The notes: a model not told the origin generated them from the letters alone. Positions 1 through 9,562 are shown, counted from the first letter of the stretch. The stretch: 48,214 nucleotides of DNA from Ignavibacteria bacterium (GCA_016720145.1 JADJXV010000018.1:1-48214), one strand, 5' to 3'. Made by a program: numbers and translations.

Positions 1-1514
1 GAATCGATAGCTCTTACTTTGAATACAAATGGCTTGCCCGTGTCGAGAGGGCGTATTCTAAATGTTTGGACAACTGCGCCTGTTTTCGCATCCCTTTGCA
101 TATCACCACGTTGGTCGATTGGGTTGCCGGCATTACCCTCTGTAATTTCAAGCCGTACTTCATTTATTTTTCCATTATGGACACCATAAGTGCGGCTTTG
201 AATATAGACTAATCCATTTCTAAAGGTCGGTTCGAATAGCTCCGGTGGCGGGTAAGATTCAACCCGAATAGAATTTGATTGACCTACCAATTTTCCACCG
301 ATATATCTCTCTAACGTTAGTATTTTTTGAGTATCTGCAATGTCGGGAGTGAAAAAGAAAGGAGCACCTTGTGGGGACATAACTCTTTCTTTATTCCCTT
401 CTTTCAGGACAGCTTTGACTTCCCCACCATCGGTCAGCATTGGTAGATTAGGTGTGATTGTATATGTTTGACCGGGATACATCTTTGGGTCATATTGCGG
501 TGGCTGCACCGGCTGTGGTTGTATAATAAAATTTACACTCATTTCTTTGCTATCTGCGGCTCGATTGACATTAAGTTGTATTCGCATAGTTCCTGAGGAA
601 GGAGAAACGCCACCGAGAATAATCTCATTATCACGAATTTCACTAATTGTAGCTGTACCGCCGGCATCGTTTTGCGAACGTTCTATTTTGATTTGTGGCG
701 CGTTACGCAATTCCTTCCTTGAAATACCGGCAAGAAATATTTTGTTTGTCCATTGTTGATAGGCAATCGATTTGACAATTGAATTCTGTGGTTGAATGTA
801 AAATTCACCGAGCGGCTGTTTTAAGTTGACGATAGGTTGATTACCGAGTGGCATGCTAATTTGTGATCGTGATGTATCCGGTTGAAATCCATTCAATTGT
901 GTAAATTGATTAGACGTATTTGTTCCTCCGGCATCACCACCTCCATCCGCAAAAATGATATTCACACTAAATTGAGTTTCAGCGGTTAATCGTACCCCGG
1001 CAGAATTCATCATTCGCTCAAGTGTGTCGTTTTCTTGACTAGTCCTTGGAGATGCATTTGCCTTTACCCGCACGATAAAGCTTCGATTAATATGTTGGTT
1101 GAGAGGTGGCATCCATTTGAATTCCACTGCAGATTTTCCTTCTACATTTGACAAAGAGAATAATTGTGTTGGCGATGGTTGAGAGGATACCAGGGTGAGA
1201 GATTGTCGAAGCGATTGATCGATGACGATACATTCATACTGAACATCTCGTACATTTCCGGTACACATTATCAAATTCGTAGAGTCTATTGATAGTATTC
1301 GATTGCCGGTAGAGTCGGATATTAAACGACAATTAAGTACTGTTTTATCAGGAAGTAACGTAAAAGATTGCCTGATGATTGCTGCTAGTAGTTCTGAGTT
1401 ATCTTGTGGATGGATGTCATCTTTTTTACTGGGCAGGAGCATTACAAGTGCAGCGATATAGAGAACGAAATATATCTCTATCATTCTTCTGCGTTTGGTA
1501 GTTGCGCGTTTCAT
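1..1514 (-). CDS. GldM/PorM-like type IX secretion protein, 3' end outside window
   Basis: An uninterrupted minus-strand frame runs from an ATG at 1514 to the left edge, so the C-terminus is missing. The protein opens with a basic stretch (MKRATTKRRR) and one membrane segment (about residues 11-29, IEIYFVLYIAALVMLLPSKK). A long beta-rich periplasmic region follows, with several Ig-like stretches. This is the topology of GldM/PorM, the inner-membrane motor subunit of the type IX secretion system that spans the periplasm. The start overlaps the stop of the upstream GldL-like gene (ATGA), so the two are translationally coupled. Sequence similarity to classical GldM is weak by eye. The call rests on topology, the gene pair and the T9SS cargo at 6280-9120. 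Confidence 0.6.
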   Translation of the reverse strand, partial: MKRATTKRRRMIEIYFVLYIAALVMLLPSKKDDIHPQDNSELLAAIIRQSFTLLPDKTVLNCRLISDSTGNRILSIDSTNLIMCTGNVRDVQYECIVIDQSLRQSLTLVSSQPSPTQLFSLSNVEGKSAVEFKWMPPLNQHINRSFIVRVKANASPRTSQENDTLERMMNSAGVRLTAETQFSVNIIFADGGGDAGGTNTSNQFTQLNGFQPDTSRSQISMPLGNQPIVNLKQPLGEFYIQPQNSIVKSIAYQQWTNKIFLAGISRKELRNAPQIKIERSQNDAGGTATISEIRDNEIILGGVSPSSGTMRIQLNVNRAADSKEMSVNFIIQPQPVQPPQYDPKMYPGQTYTITPNLPMLTDGGEVKAVLKEGNKERVMSPQGAPFFFTPDIADTQKILTLERYIGGKLVGQSNSIRVESYPPPELFEPTFRNGLVYIQSRTYGVHNGKINEVRLEITEGNAGNPIDQRGDMQRDAKTGAVVQTFRIRPLDTGKPFVFKVRAID

Positions 1515-2299
1515 TGAGCACGTTTGGTGACGTTTTGGGTAAGGACTTTCTCTACTTCACGACGGACAGCGAGTTCGATTTCTTCTCTTTTTAATGCTTC
1601 AGCAGATTTGGTTAATGTTTGAACTGCATAGGTAAAATCATGGAGGGCAGATGTAGTTTCTCGCATAGATGCGAGTAATTCAGGATTAGGTGATACTGCC
1701 ATAGTTGCCACCTGTACTGCCTCACGAGATGTGGTAATGAGCGCTTCTTGCCGTGCCGTAAAATTATCAAAAGTATCACCAATATTTTCGAGACGAACAG
1801 AAATTGCTGCATAATCGCGTGCAATTTCACCTACTTCACGCAAAAGCTCAGTTACTGTTGAATTCTCGGTAGTCGTATCAGCTTCATCTTCGGTCGGTGA
1901 GAAAAACATCACCACAAACATAAACATCAGCATGAGCGCTTCGAATATAACGCTACCAATTACGACTGAATCCGGCAAATCATCGTAAACTCTTCTAAAT
2001 CCAACAGAAACGAGTAAAATTGCAGCACCGAAATAGACAAAAGAGTTAATGGTCGAGAAATAAAAACGATTGACTATTTCTTCCATCCACAGTCCGGTGC
2101 CGGAAAAAATACCAAGGGGATGTACTACCGTAACTTCTGCATCAGAGAATCGAAACAACTCACGTTCTTTTGTACATATTCGCCAAGTAAGAGCAAGTGT
2201 AGCTATCGTATTCATCCTTCTCGTGAAGCGGAATTCACGAAACACTTCATGGAGCACTGATCTGCCTTCAAGCGATGATAAGGATTCTAATTGAAGCAT
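1511..2299 (-). CDS. GldL/PorL-like inner-membrane protein of type IX secretion
   Basis: 262 aa. Two closely spaced membrane segments lie near residues 87-107 and 115-136 (SFVYFGAAILLVSVGF; VIFEALMLMFMFVVMFF). A charged, helical C-terminal half follows, with likely coiled coil. GldL/PorL has two membrane helices plus a cytoplasmic helical tail and forms the proton-driven motor with GldM. The N-terminal region before the first helix is longer than in typical GldL. An internal Met at residue 29 is an alternative start. It overlaps the GldM-like gene by 4 bases. No GldK or GldN is visible in this window. It could instead be an unrelated two-helix membrane protein; the pairing with the next gene is the main argument. 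Confidence 0.55.
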   Translation of the reverse strand: MLQLESLSSLEGRSVLHEVFREFRFTRRMNTIATLALTWRICTKERELFRFSDAEVTVVHPLGIFSGTGLWMEEIVNRFYFSTINSFVYFGAAILLVSVGFRRVYDDLPDSVVIGSVIFEALMLMFMFVVMFFSPTEDEADTTTENSTVTELLREVGEIARDYAAISVRLENIGDTFDNFTARQEALITTSREAVQVATMAVSPNPELLASMRETTSALHDFTYAVQTLTKSAEALKREEIELAVRREVEKVLTQNVTKRAQ

Positions 2300-2318
2300 A
2301 CATTAATATGATGGAATT

Positions 2319-2555
2319 TTAAGAGATACTATCACGCAAGAGTAAAATTTCTTCTCGTGAAAGGTTCGTAAATTGTATAATTTTTTCAATTGGTTCATTG
2401 GCTTTGATCATTGAATTTGCGATTTCTAACTTACCCTCTAGCTTACCTTCTAGCTTACCTTCTAGCTTACCTTCTAGCTTACCCTCTTCACGAGCAGTAT
2501 CTTTTACCTTTTTTAAATCTCGGTAATATTTCAAACTGTTCTCATACTCTTGCAT
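2319..2555 (-). pseudogene. Orphan C-terminal piece of an Rpn/PDDEXK_2-type nuclease
   Basis: 78 aa from the first ATG. The frame is open a little further upstream (to about 2598) and there reads LFKTAEIANFTKVEMQEYEN, the usual tail of Rpn-family (YhgA-like, PDDEXK_2) proteins just after the nuclease domain. It continues with the typical YYRDLKKVKDTAREEG, a run of GKLE repeats, and a short helical end (IIQFTNLSREEILLL). The catalytic nuclease domain is absent. A stop codon directly upstream separates it from the second, similar fragment. In E. coli a stand-alone product of this C-terminal part acts as an intragenic antitoxin to the full-length Rpn nuclease, so this may be a functional orphan or simply a remnant. 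Confidence 0.7.
2428..2487. repeat. Five 12-bp tandem repeats inside the Rpn C-terminal fragment
   Basis: Five copies of a 12-bp unit (plus-strand AGCTTACCTTCT, with one-base variants in the outer copies and a changed first base in the first) lie end to end. On the minus strand each unit encodes Gly-Lys-Leu-Glu. Copy number can change by slippage without breaking the frame. Confidence 0.9.
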
Positions 2556-2606
2556 TTCTACTTTGGTAAAATTTGCTATTTCAGCTGTTTTAAATAGTTA
2601 AATGAG

Positions 2607-2831
2607 TTACGATTTATTGTTTCTCAGGTTTTCAATTTCTTCTCTGGTAAGCCCTGTAAATCGCATTATTTTCTCAATAGGTTCACCATTTTCAAGCATT
2701 GCTGTAGCTACTGTAATTTTATTTTCGTGTATACCTACTATCTTGCCTTCTTCATGTGCCGTATCTGTCACATTTTTAAGATCGCGGTAATATTTCAAGC
2801 TGTTTTCATATTCTTGCATTTCTACTAACAT
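2607..2831 (-). pseudogene. Second orphan Rpn-type C-terminal piece
   Basis: 74 aa, clearly paralogous to the fragment at 2319-2555: both contain VEMQEYENSLKYYRDLK followed by a DTAxEEGK stretch and a C-terminal IEKIxxFTxLxREEI helix. This copy lacks the GKLE repeat array. No nuclease domain precedes it; the next gene upstream is bamD. The two pieces therefore form a tandem duplicate of the Rpn tail only. Possible readings are decay of two transposase-like Rpn genes or retention of small antitoxin-like proteins. I favour decay, with low certainty. Confidence 0.65.
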
Positions 2832-2858
2832 TCATATAATAAGAATATTTAAATTGCA

Positions 2859-3641
2859 TTATCGTGACGGAAGCGACGTTTCAACCGAACTTATCTCAGC
2901 TGACAATTTTCCATGTGGGAATTTTTTTCGATAGTTTTCGATAGTTACTCTTGCATCCTCGTATCGTCGTAACTCTTTTAATACTTCAATCTTTCCTAAA
3001 AATGCAGATTCATAAAAATCTGTGTCTGTAAATTCCTCAATAACGGTTTCGTAATACACTAACGCTGCTTTCCAACTGAACAGTTTACGATAAATGAGCG
3101 CAGTATTATACTCTCTCTCACCGAGTTTATTACGAAGTATGTTAATATTTATGTTTGCCTCAATTGCGAGTGAATCTGTTGGGAAAACTGCCTGAAACTC
3201 CGAAAATGCTTGTATCGCCTTCTTCGTATATTCCTGATCCCGGTCTGACGGAGGAGATAGCTCATTATAGCAAAGTGCGGAATTGTACAACGCCCTTTTA
3301 CCATATTCACTTGAAGGATAATTACGGAGCACCATATTGTAATTAAATGCAGCAATGACAAAGTCTTTTTTCTTGAAATTCATCTCAGCAAGATAAAATT
3401 GAGCATCGTGAGCATATTGGGTGGTACCATATTGCAACCGAACAATATCAAACATTTTCTGTGTTTCAAGATAGTCATTATCATTCAAAGCAGCGATACC
3501 TGCATTGAATACCGATCCTGCATCACTATAATTAATTGACTCACCACTTCCACAACTACATAAAAATACAAGACTAAGTATACACAGAATGTGCCGATTA
3601 CTTGATAACTCGAAGCCGAATTTTGTTTGGTTTTGTTTCAT
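2859..3641 (-). CDS. bamD: BamD-like outer-membrane assembly lipoprotein
   Basis: About 260 aa from the ATG at 3641. The frame is open upstream, with another ATG at 3707, but this start places a signal peptide correctly. A lipobox ends in Cys30 (FLCSCGSG), so the protein should be lipid-anchored in the outer membrane facing the periplasm. The rest is TPR-like: AGIAALNDNDYLETQKMF, then YAHDAQFYLAEMNFKKKDF, then IAAFNYNMVLRNYPSSEYG. This matches BamD (YfiO), the lipoprotein that helps BamA insert beta-barrel proteins. Length and repeat order fit the family. No Shine-Dalgarno sequence is seen, as is usual in this phylum. Confidence 0.85.
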   Translation of the reverse strand: MKQNQTKFGFELSSNRHILCILSLVFLCSCGSGESINYSDAGSVFNAGIAALNDNDYLETQKMFDIVRLQYGTTQYAHDAQFYLAEMNFKKKDFVIAAFNYNMVLRNYPSSEYGKRALYNSALCYNELSPPSDRDQEYTKKAIQAFSEFQAVFPTDSLAIEANININILRNKLGEREYNTALIYRKLFSWKAALVYYETVIEEFTDTDFYESAFLGKIEVLKELRRYEDARVTIENYRKKFPHGKLSAEISSVETSLPSR

Positions 3642-3812
3642 AATCGGCAAATTTACCACTTTATAAGGTTTTGGGAAAAGATTAGATTTCATAATACATG
3701 AATTCATTCAATTTTTTGAAAATTATACTACGATAAAGGAGTGAAATTCTTCTATTATTTTGTAGATTGCGAGCGATTTCAACACGTATTTTTCATTACA
3801 TTCGGAGTATTT

Positions 3813-4550
3813 ATGCAAGAATCCTATTGTGCTTTTGATATTGAAACTGCGCCCCTCGATTGGAGTTTTTTTGATGAAACTCAACATGAATATCTGTTGC
3901 GAGGTGCATCAACCACCGAAGAACAAGCCAAGAAGAAAAGCGAAATGGCACTCTCACCTCTTACAGCACAAATCGTTTGCCTTGGTATAATTGTATTTGA
4001 GCGAAATAGTACCGGAGAGTTCGAAGAGAAAAAGCGTACTGCATATTTACAAGATAACTCTTTGGTTGATGATGAGTTTACGTCCGAAGAATTAGCAAAT
4101 GGCGCTAAGCTCGTCCGATGTAACGAAAAAACAATTCTCACAAACTTCTGGAAGCAGCTTCGACACAATCCTGCCTTGCATTTAATTAGCTTCAACGGAC
4201 GTGGCTTTGACGCTCCCTTTATGATGATGCGTTCTGCCCTGCACCGCGTAAAACCCTCGCGCAATCTCATGGATGGTACTCGTTTTAACTATCCGAAACA
4301 CACAGATTTAATAGATGAGTTGTGTTTTTTCAATGCTTCTCAAACAGGTGCGACACGCCGCTATAATTTTGACTTTTTCACCAAAGCTTTTGGGATAAAT
4401 TCACCCAAATCTGCCGGTGTGGATGGTTCTAAAGTAGCGGAGTTGTTTCAAAAAGGCGAGGGAAAAGTAATCGCAGAATATTGCTTGCGAGATGTACAAG
4501 CGACCTGGGATTTGTTTTTGATATGGCGGGAGTATCTTGCGATGAAATAA
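3813..4550 (+). CDS. PolB-like 3'-5' exonuclease (RNase H fold)
   Basis: 245 aa. The start at 3813 is chosen because a GGAG-like site lies just upstream and the protein then begins directly with the exonuclease I motif, FDIETAP (Asp9, Glu11). Exo II is SFNGRGFDAPFMM (Asp133) and exo III is YCLRDVQATWDL (Tyr223, Asp227). These are the DEDDy residues of the predicted 3'-5' exonuclease family related to the proofreading domain of family B DNA polymerases (DNA_pol_B_exo2). There is no polymerase domain. It likely trims DNA ends in repair. It stands alone and divergent from bamD. Confidence 0.85.
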   Translation: MQESYCAFDIETAPLDWSFFDETQHEYLLRGASTTEEQAKKKSEMALSPLTAQIVCLGIIVFERNSTGEFEEKKRTAYLQDNSLVDDEFTSEELANGAKLVRCNEKTILTNFWKQLRHNPALHLISFNGRGFDAPFMMMRSALHRVKPSRNLMDGTRFNYPKHTDLIDELCFFNASQTGATRRYNFDFFTKAFGINSPKSAGVDGSKVAELFQKGEGKVIAEYCLRDVQATWDLFLIWREYLAMK

Positions 4551-4570
4551 GGGAGGATTCGGAAATACAA

Positions 4571-5158
4571 CTATTGGGATCTAATAGTGAATAGCAACAA
4601 TACAGAAATCGCCGCAACTGTAAATAATACAATTGGTTCGGCGATTTCACTTAATAGACTTTTTTCCTCAGTAGGGATGATAGCTTTGGTATAAATATAC
4701 TCCGGACTTTCCACTCTCACGATATCTTTCCGAGCAATAGTATCTCTTACGTTTGCCGTAAACTCGGGTATAGATTTCAACAGTTCTTTTGTTGATAGAA
4801 TTCCGTTTGTTCGAATCACGAATTCTCTGACTACCGAATCCTGAGAATCACTATACCGAAAATACCGAACGGCAAAGTCTGCAATTTCAATTTCTACTTT
4901 ATTATTCTTTATCTCTTCAGTATAGAATTGTATCGAAGTTTGTTCGGCTAAAGCAGATTTTAAAAGTACTTGAGCAGGATGATTCGACAGTCTTAGCGAA
5001 CAAGAATCAATTTTACTATCTGTTAAAAATTTACTAATCGATTGTGCTGACTGCTTTGCTAATCCTTGTAGTCCATCATAGTTGTTTATGGGAGTATTAC
5101 AAATTGATGATTGCAAAGAGCAAAAGGAAAGAAAGATTATAGTACAGAGATACATCAT
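4571..5158 (-). CDS. Secreted protein with C-terminal membrane anchor, function unknown
   Basis: 195 aa. A signal peptide (MMYLCTIIFLSFCSLQ) is followed by about 145 residues of mixed alpha/beta sequence and one membrane helix at the end (PIVLFTVAAISVLLLFTI). The bulk should therefore sit in the periplasm, tethered to a membrane by its C-terminus. The region VRDTIARKDIVRVESPEYIY looks like a beta-hairpin domain. I do not recognise the family. It is convergent with the exonuclease gene. The roughly 300 bases upstream (5159-5454) show no further gene; they hold the divergent promoter region shared with the SDR gene. Confidence 0.6.
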   Translation of the reverse strand: MMYLCTIIFLSFCSLQSSICNTPINNYDGLQGLAKQSAQSISKFLTDSKIDSCSLRLSNHPAQVLLKSALAEQTSIQFYTEEIKNNKVEIEIADFAVRYFRYSDSQDSVVREFVIRTNGILSTKELLKSIPEFTANVRDTIARKDIVRVESPEYIYTKAIIPTEEKSLLSEIAEPIVLFTVAAISVLLLFTIRSQ

Positions 5159-5454
5159 ACAGAATCGTTAAGAGTAAATATTTCCGTGCAAAAATAGAGT
5201 AAAAACACTATAAATAGAGGTAAATTCACTGTTGAAATAGTAATTTCTAAATCAATTTATCATTGTGTTGGCATTGTTTCGAGAGATGTTGGATGAGTGT
5301 AATGAATGAAGAATTTGTGATCACCATGTTATTCTACATCTCAACATCTCTCATTGCATTCTTAAACCATCAGCTATATGCTGTTTCTTTGAGTGAGAGT
5401 TAGTAATTTCGTAGTGAATTAGAGATATAAATCGGATAATGGAGAATTTGATTA

Positions 5455-6219
5455 ATGAAAATACATGAATTTGAACGTGGTTTGCAAGATAGAGTCGCAA
5501 TTGTCACCGGTGCAGCAGTTGGAAATGGAAGAGCATTTTGCGAACGTCTCGCAGAAGAAGGAGCAAAAATTATTATCGCCGATATTGCCGACGCTACTGA
5601 AACTGTCGAATTAGTGAAGCAAGCCGGTGGTGAAGCATTTGCCGTTACGGTCGATTGTACGAATCCAAAAGATGTCAAAAAATTAGTTCAGACTGCTCTT
5701 CAGCAATATGGGAGAATAGATATATTAGTTCATAATGTAGGTATGTATGACGAAGAGCCATTCGAGCTTATCAGCTATGAACAATGGAAACAAATGCTCG
5801 ATGTGAATCTCAATAGTTTGTTCTTGGTAGTTCAAGAAGTATTGCCTGTTATGAAAGATGCCGGTTTTGGACGAATAATAACACTTTCATCTAATACAGT
5901 CTGGCTCGGCACTCCGTATCTTGCTCACTATGCAGCAGCAAAAATGGGCGTGATAGGCTTTACACGGTCGCTTGCATCTGAAATTGGTCGTTATGGTATT
6001 ACAATTAATGCAGTTACCGTTGGCTTAACCGCCACTCAAAGACCTGCCAATGCTAATCAATCGAGTACTATTTTACAACATATATTACCCATGCAAGCTG
6101 TTCATCGCGCGGACGAACCAGAAGATATAGCCAATGTTGTCGCATTTTTGGCCTTGCCTGCTTCGGGTATTATTACCGGACAAACCCTAAACGTCGATGG
6201 TGGAGCTGCTCGGCATTAA
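5455..6219 (+). CDS. Short-chain dehydrogenase/reductase, FabG-like
   Basis: 254 aa, the normal size for a classical SDR. The NAD(P)-binding loop is TGAAVGNG (from Thr18), the acidic end of beta-2 is IIIADIAD, and the active site has Ser145 (LSSNTVW) and the YxxxK pair Tyr159/Lys163 (HYAAAKMG). The C-terminus has the family hallmark ITGQTLNVDGG. NVG replaces the usual NAG after beta-4. It probably reduces a keto group or oxidises an alcohol with NAD(P)H, but the substrate cannot be read from sequence. A GGAGAA site lies about 10 bases before the ATG. It is likely monocistronic. Confidence 0.9.
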   Translation: MKIHEFERGLQDRVAIVTGAAVGNGRAFCERLAEEGAKIIIADIADATETVELVKQAGGEAFAVTVDCTNPKDVKKLVQTALQQYGRIDILVHNVGMYDEEPFELISYEQWKQMLDVNLNSLFLVVQEVLPVMKDAGFGRIITLSSNTVWLGTPYLAHYAAAKMGVIGFTRSLASEIGRYGITINAVTVGLTATQRPANANQSSTILQHILPMQAVHRADEPEDIANVVAFLALPASGIITGQTLNVDGGAARH

Positions 6220-6279
6220 CCTTTTAGTATATAATAATGTTAAGTAATTTATAACCAATTGGACAACGTCATTACCACT

Positions 6280-9120
6280 ATGAAAATAACATTACTGTTA
6301 ATCGTTCTCACTACTCTTACTACTTTTGCCGGGCAAAAAAGGGCAACGACTTCACCTGCTTTTATGGCCAACGTCATCAACGTACGAATGAAAAGTAGCA
6401 CTTCTTTCGAAGATGTTAAAAAAACACTCTCTCCTTTCGGTGCTGTTCCAATCCGTCAAATGCTCCAACCTATCCAAAGTATTACATTTTCCACCCAATC
6501 TACTCTACGATCTTCTAATTCTCCAACTAATCTGAACGAAATAATTGCGGCAGAATCACCTGTCTTACGGACGTTTGTTGTGCAGTTTACCGCGGTCCAA
6601 ACTCCACAAAAATTCTGTGCATATCTGATGAAAAATTGTAAAGATGTAGAAATTGCCGAACCTTCCATCATCGAACGAACAACGAGTAAACCTAATGATG
6701 CCTTTGCAAGCCAGCAAGATTTACTCAGCGTGATCAAGGCATTCGAAGCTTGGGATATTTCTAAAGGTGATGCAACAGTCGTTATAGGAATTTGCGATAA
6801 TGGCATTTATCAGAATCATGAAGACCTTACGAATTCAATTGCTATCAATACCGGAGAAATACCGGATAATGGAATCGATGATGATCAAAATGGTGTGATT
6901 GATGATTATAGGGGTGCAAATATCACTGCACTCGAAGATGCATCGAAGCATGGTGATACTTTTTGTAGTGATGATCATGGCTCATGTGTAGCTGGGATTG
7001 CCGGAGCTACTGCGAATAATTCTATCGGAATCGCAGGTGTAGGATATAATTGTAAAATCTTTCCTATCAAAACCGGATTTGTATCCAAATCAGATGTCTA
7101 TGCCGGTTATGAAGGACTTATCTACGCAGCAGTTCGTGGATTTAAAGTAGTTAATTGTAGCTGGGGTTCGCCAAATTCATATTCTAAGATTAACGAATCT
7201 ATCATTCGCTATGTGCAAAGCCGTGATGTAGCTATAGTTGTCGCTGCAGGAAATAATACCGGTATTGTTCCTTGGTATCCTGCAGGATACGCGGGAGTAC
7301 TCGGGGTAGGCGAGACAGACATCGCAGAAAATGCACCATTTATGTCGGCCATCGGCTCACATTCAAAAATAATGGCACCCGGAAATTCTTCTTTTGCAAC
7401 GACTAACCAACAAGGCGGCTATACTCAAAGCTTTGGAGGATCTTCAGCATCTGCTCCAATTGTTGCCGGAGTAGTAGGAATAGTTCGCGCTCATTTTCCA
7501 AATTTATCTGCCGAGCAAGCTCTTGAACATGTACGGCTAACAGCGGACAATATCGAAACTCAAAATCCCGATCTCAAGGGAATAATCGCCGGTAGAGTAA
7601 ATATGTTGAAAGCTGTTACAGTTCAACCTCTTTCTCATCCGGCTCTTAAACTTTTATCATGGGATTTACAGACCCATGGAAGATCGACATCGCAGTTTTT
7701 CGCTGGAGATACTGTCTCCCTTACTGTAGATGTGCTTAATATTTTGTCTGCTACTGGTGCATCCACAGAATTTATTACCGCCACTCTTTCTGTCAAAGAT
7801 CAATTTTTTCCTTTTCAATTACTCGATTCTATCATCACTGTGCCATCAATCGGTGGAAATTCAGGTGCGACTTTTTCAACATTTCGATTTGTCATACCGG
7901 AAGAAAACTCAGAACTCACCTTTCTTAGAATCAACTTCAAGAGTTCTAATTACAATGATTATTTATTGATTCCATTTCATCCTACATCAGACATAGCCAC
8001 CTTTAGAAATGACTCAATCAGCGTATCGCTTGGAGATCAGGGACAATTTGGCTTTGCCGGACAGGGTGTGACGTGGCATGGAACAGGACTCTCCTATAGT
8101 GATTATGGTAATGTGTTATATTTTGATGGCGGAAGTGCTCCTGACCATTGTTTTATTGTGACTGACGGTGATAATAGAGTAGTGTCTGCCTCTGTCAATG
8201 AAAGTGATTTTATTACACTTAAGCAGTTTACTGCTCCCGAACCGAATGTAAACATCATGTCGGACACATTGGTCGATATATCATCTCGAATCGGAGTAGA
8301 GGTAAAGAGAACTATTGCTATGGCACCGAATAATTGTCCTGCATTCAAAATTCAGTATAATGTTAAAAATGTATCTGGCTCGACCATTAAAGACATTTCA
8401 ATTGGGCAATATTTAGATGTTGATATAGGGGCTTATGGAATTTTCAATTATGCGCGGCCATTCAATGAAGCTGTTCCGACCGGAATTACCGGTGCTGCAG
8501 AAATACTCGGCAGAGACGGAAGCTTCGACTTAGGTGGTGGAAGGACAGGTACACATGCAATGATAGGATGTCTTGTTTATTCGATTAGCCCGGGAGGCGT
8601 ACCACAAATGGCTGGTGTAATTGTGACCGATTCATTACCGAATGGCTTAACAGCCGAAAGAAAGATTGCGCTCATCAACAGTGGTACCTCGATGCAACCA
8701 ACGTATAAAGGTGATGTGGGTCTTGCATCGGGAATGAAATTTCCGGGTAACTTCCCTGCCGGTGAATCTCGGATATTCGAGGTATGTTATGGCGCAGGAA
8801 TGACGAAAGAAGCGTTGGCACAATCTCTCTTGAAGTGTGCACAGATCAATTCCGTCAAAGATGAAACTGCTAATACAAATCAAAATTGGACTGTACAGCC
8901 AAATCCGGTAAACGATGAAGTTACTCTCATTTCTCGACATCCGACTCCGGTTCCGGTGACAGTTAGATTATTTACATCATTTGGGCAGAGTGTAAGCACT
9001 ACAGAAACTCAGAATAATCCTACCGTTCTCTCTACAAAAGACATTCCTTCCGGTGTTTATTATATAGTTGTAGATTCAGGAGTAACGAAAGAATTCCTTC
9101 AAATTATAGTAGTACATTAA
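6280..9120 (+). CDS. Secreted subtilase (S8) with type IX C-terminal sorting domain
   Basis: 946 aa from ATG 6280, which gives a proper signal peptide (MKITLLLIVLTTLTTFAG). A prodomain-like stretch follows. The catalytic triad is Asp173 (GICDNGIY), His233 (DDHGSCVAGIAG) and Ser389 (FGGSSASAPIVAG). After the protease there are several hundred residues of beta-rich sequence. The end has a type A T9SS sorting domain: WTVQPNPVNDEVTL, an internal FGQ, then IPSGVYYIVVDSG and a final short strand. Export is therefore through the Sec pathway, then type IX secretion, with removal of the tail at the surface. This agrees with the GldL/GldM-like genes nearby. Substrate unknown. Confidence 0.9.
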   Translation: MKITLLLIVLTTLTTFAGQKRATTSPAFMANVINVRMKSSTSFEDVKKTLSPFGAVPIRQMLQPIQSITFSTQSTLRSSNSPTNLNEIIAAESPVLRTFVVQFTAVQTPQKFCAYLMKNCKDVEIAEPSIIERTTSKPNDAFASQQDLLSVIKAFEAWDISKGDATVVIGICDNGIYQNHEDLTNSIAINTGEIPDNGIDDDQNGVIDDYRGANITALEDASKHGDTFCSDDHGSCVAGIAGATANNSIGIAGVGYNCKIFPIKTGFVSKSDVYAGYEGLIYAAVRGFKVVNCSWGSPNSYSKINESIIRYVQSRDVAIVVAAGNNTGIVPWYPAGYAGVLGVGETDIAENAPFMSAIGSHSKIMAPGNSSFATTNQQGGYTQSFGGSSASAPIVAGVVGIVRAHFPNLSAEQALEHVRLTADNIETQNPDLKGIIAGRVNMLKAVTVQPLSHPALKLLSWDLQTHGRSTSQFFAGDTVSLTVDVLNILSATGASTEFITATLSVKDQFFPFQLLDSIITVPSIGGNSGATFSTFRFVIPEENSELTFLRINFKSSNYNDYLLIPFHPTSDIATFRNDSISVSLGDQGQFGFAGQGVTWHGTGLSYSDYGNVLYFDGGSAPDHCFIVTDGDNRVVSASVNESDFITLKQFTAPEPNVNIMSDTLVDISSRIGVEVKRTIAMAPNNCPAFKIQYNVKNVSGSTIKDISIGQYLDVDIGAYGIFNYARPFNEAVPTGITGAAEILGRDGSFDLGGGRTGTHAMIGCLVYSISPGGVPQMAGVIVTDSLPNGLTAERKIALINSGTSMQPTYKGDVGLASGMKFPGNFPAGESRIFEVCYGAGMTKEALAQSLLKCAQINSVKDETANTNQNWTVQPNPVNDEVTLISRHPTPVPVTVRLFTSFGQSVSTTETQNNPTVLSTKDIPSGVYYIVVDSGVTKEFLQIIVVH

Positions 9121-9148
9121 CTCTTACTTTTCAAATCATTAACTAACT

Positions 9149-9562
9149 ATGCGCGAATATTTTCATACCCCTCTTTGGGAAAAACTTGGTATTAAAGTCG
9201 GTTCGACATTACTGCTCGTCAATGCTCCCGAGAATTTTGAACTTGAATTGCCTGACATGCCGGAAGACACCGTAATGGTATTCGATGAAAACGACATGTA
9301 TGACGTTGCAGTCATTTTCGTGAAGTCTCTTAAAGAATTATATGATCTATTTCCCCCGATTGCCGCACGCATTCCGGAAAAAGGGCGAGTATGGGTGGCG
9401 TGGTACAAGCTGTCTGCTAATATACCGACAGATGTTAAATTCGAAGCAGTACAGCCACTTGGATTAGATGCAGGACTTGTTGACAACAAAATTTGCGCAA
9501 TCAATGCACAGTGGACTGGATTACAATTCATGCACCGTAAAAAAGAAAAGAAACGCAGATAA
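9149..9562 (+). CDS. DUF3052-like small protein
   Basis: 137 aa. It starts with LWEKLGIKVGSTLLLVNAPE, the characteristic opening of the DUF3052 family (W..LG.K.G..v.l.naP). The middle has the strand VAVIFVKSLKELYDLFP and then RVWVAWYKLS; the tail is very basic (HRKKEKKRR). The molecular role of DUF3052 proteins is not established. It ends about 55 bases before the tRNA gene. A 135-aa frame on the opposite strand is a shadow. Confidence 0.7.
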   Translation: MREYFHTPLWEKLGIKVGSTLLLVNAPENFELELPDMPEDTVMVFDENDMYDVAVIFVKSLKELYDLFPPIAARIPEKGRVWVAWYKLSANIPTDVKFEAVQPLGLDAGLVDNKICAINAQWTGLQFMHRKKEKKRR

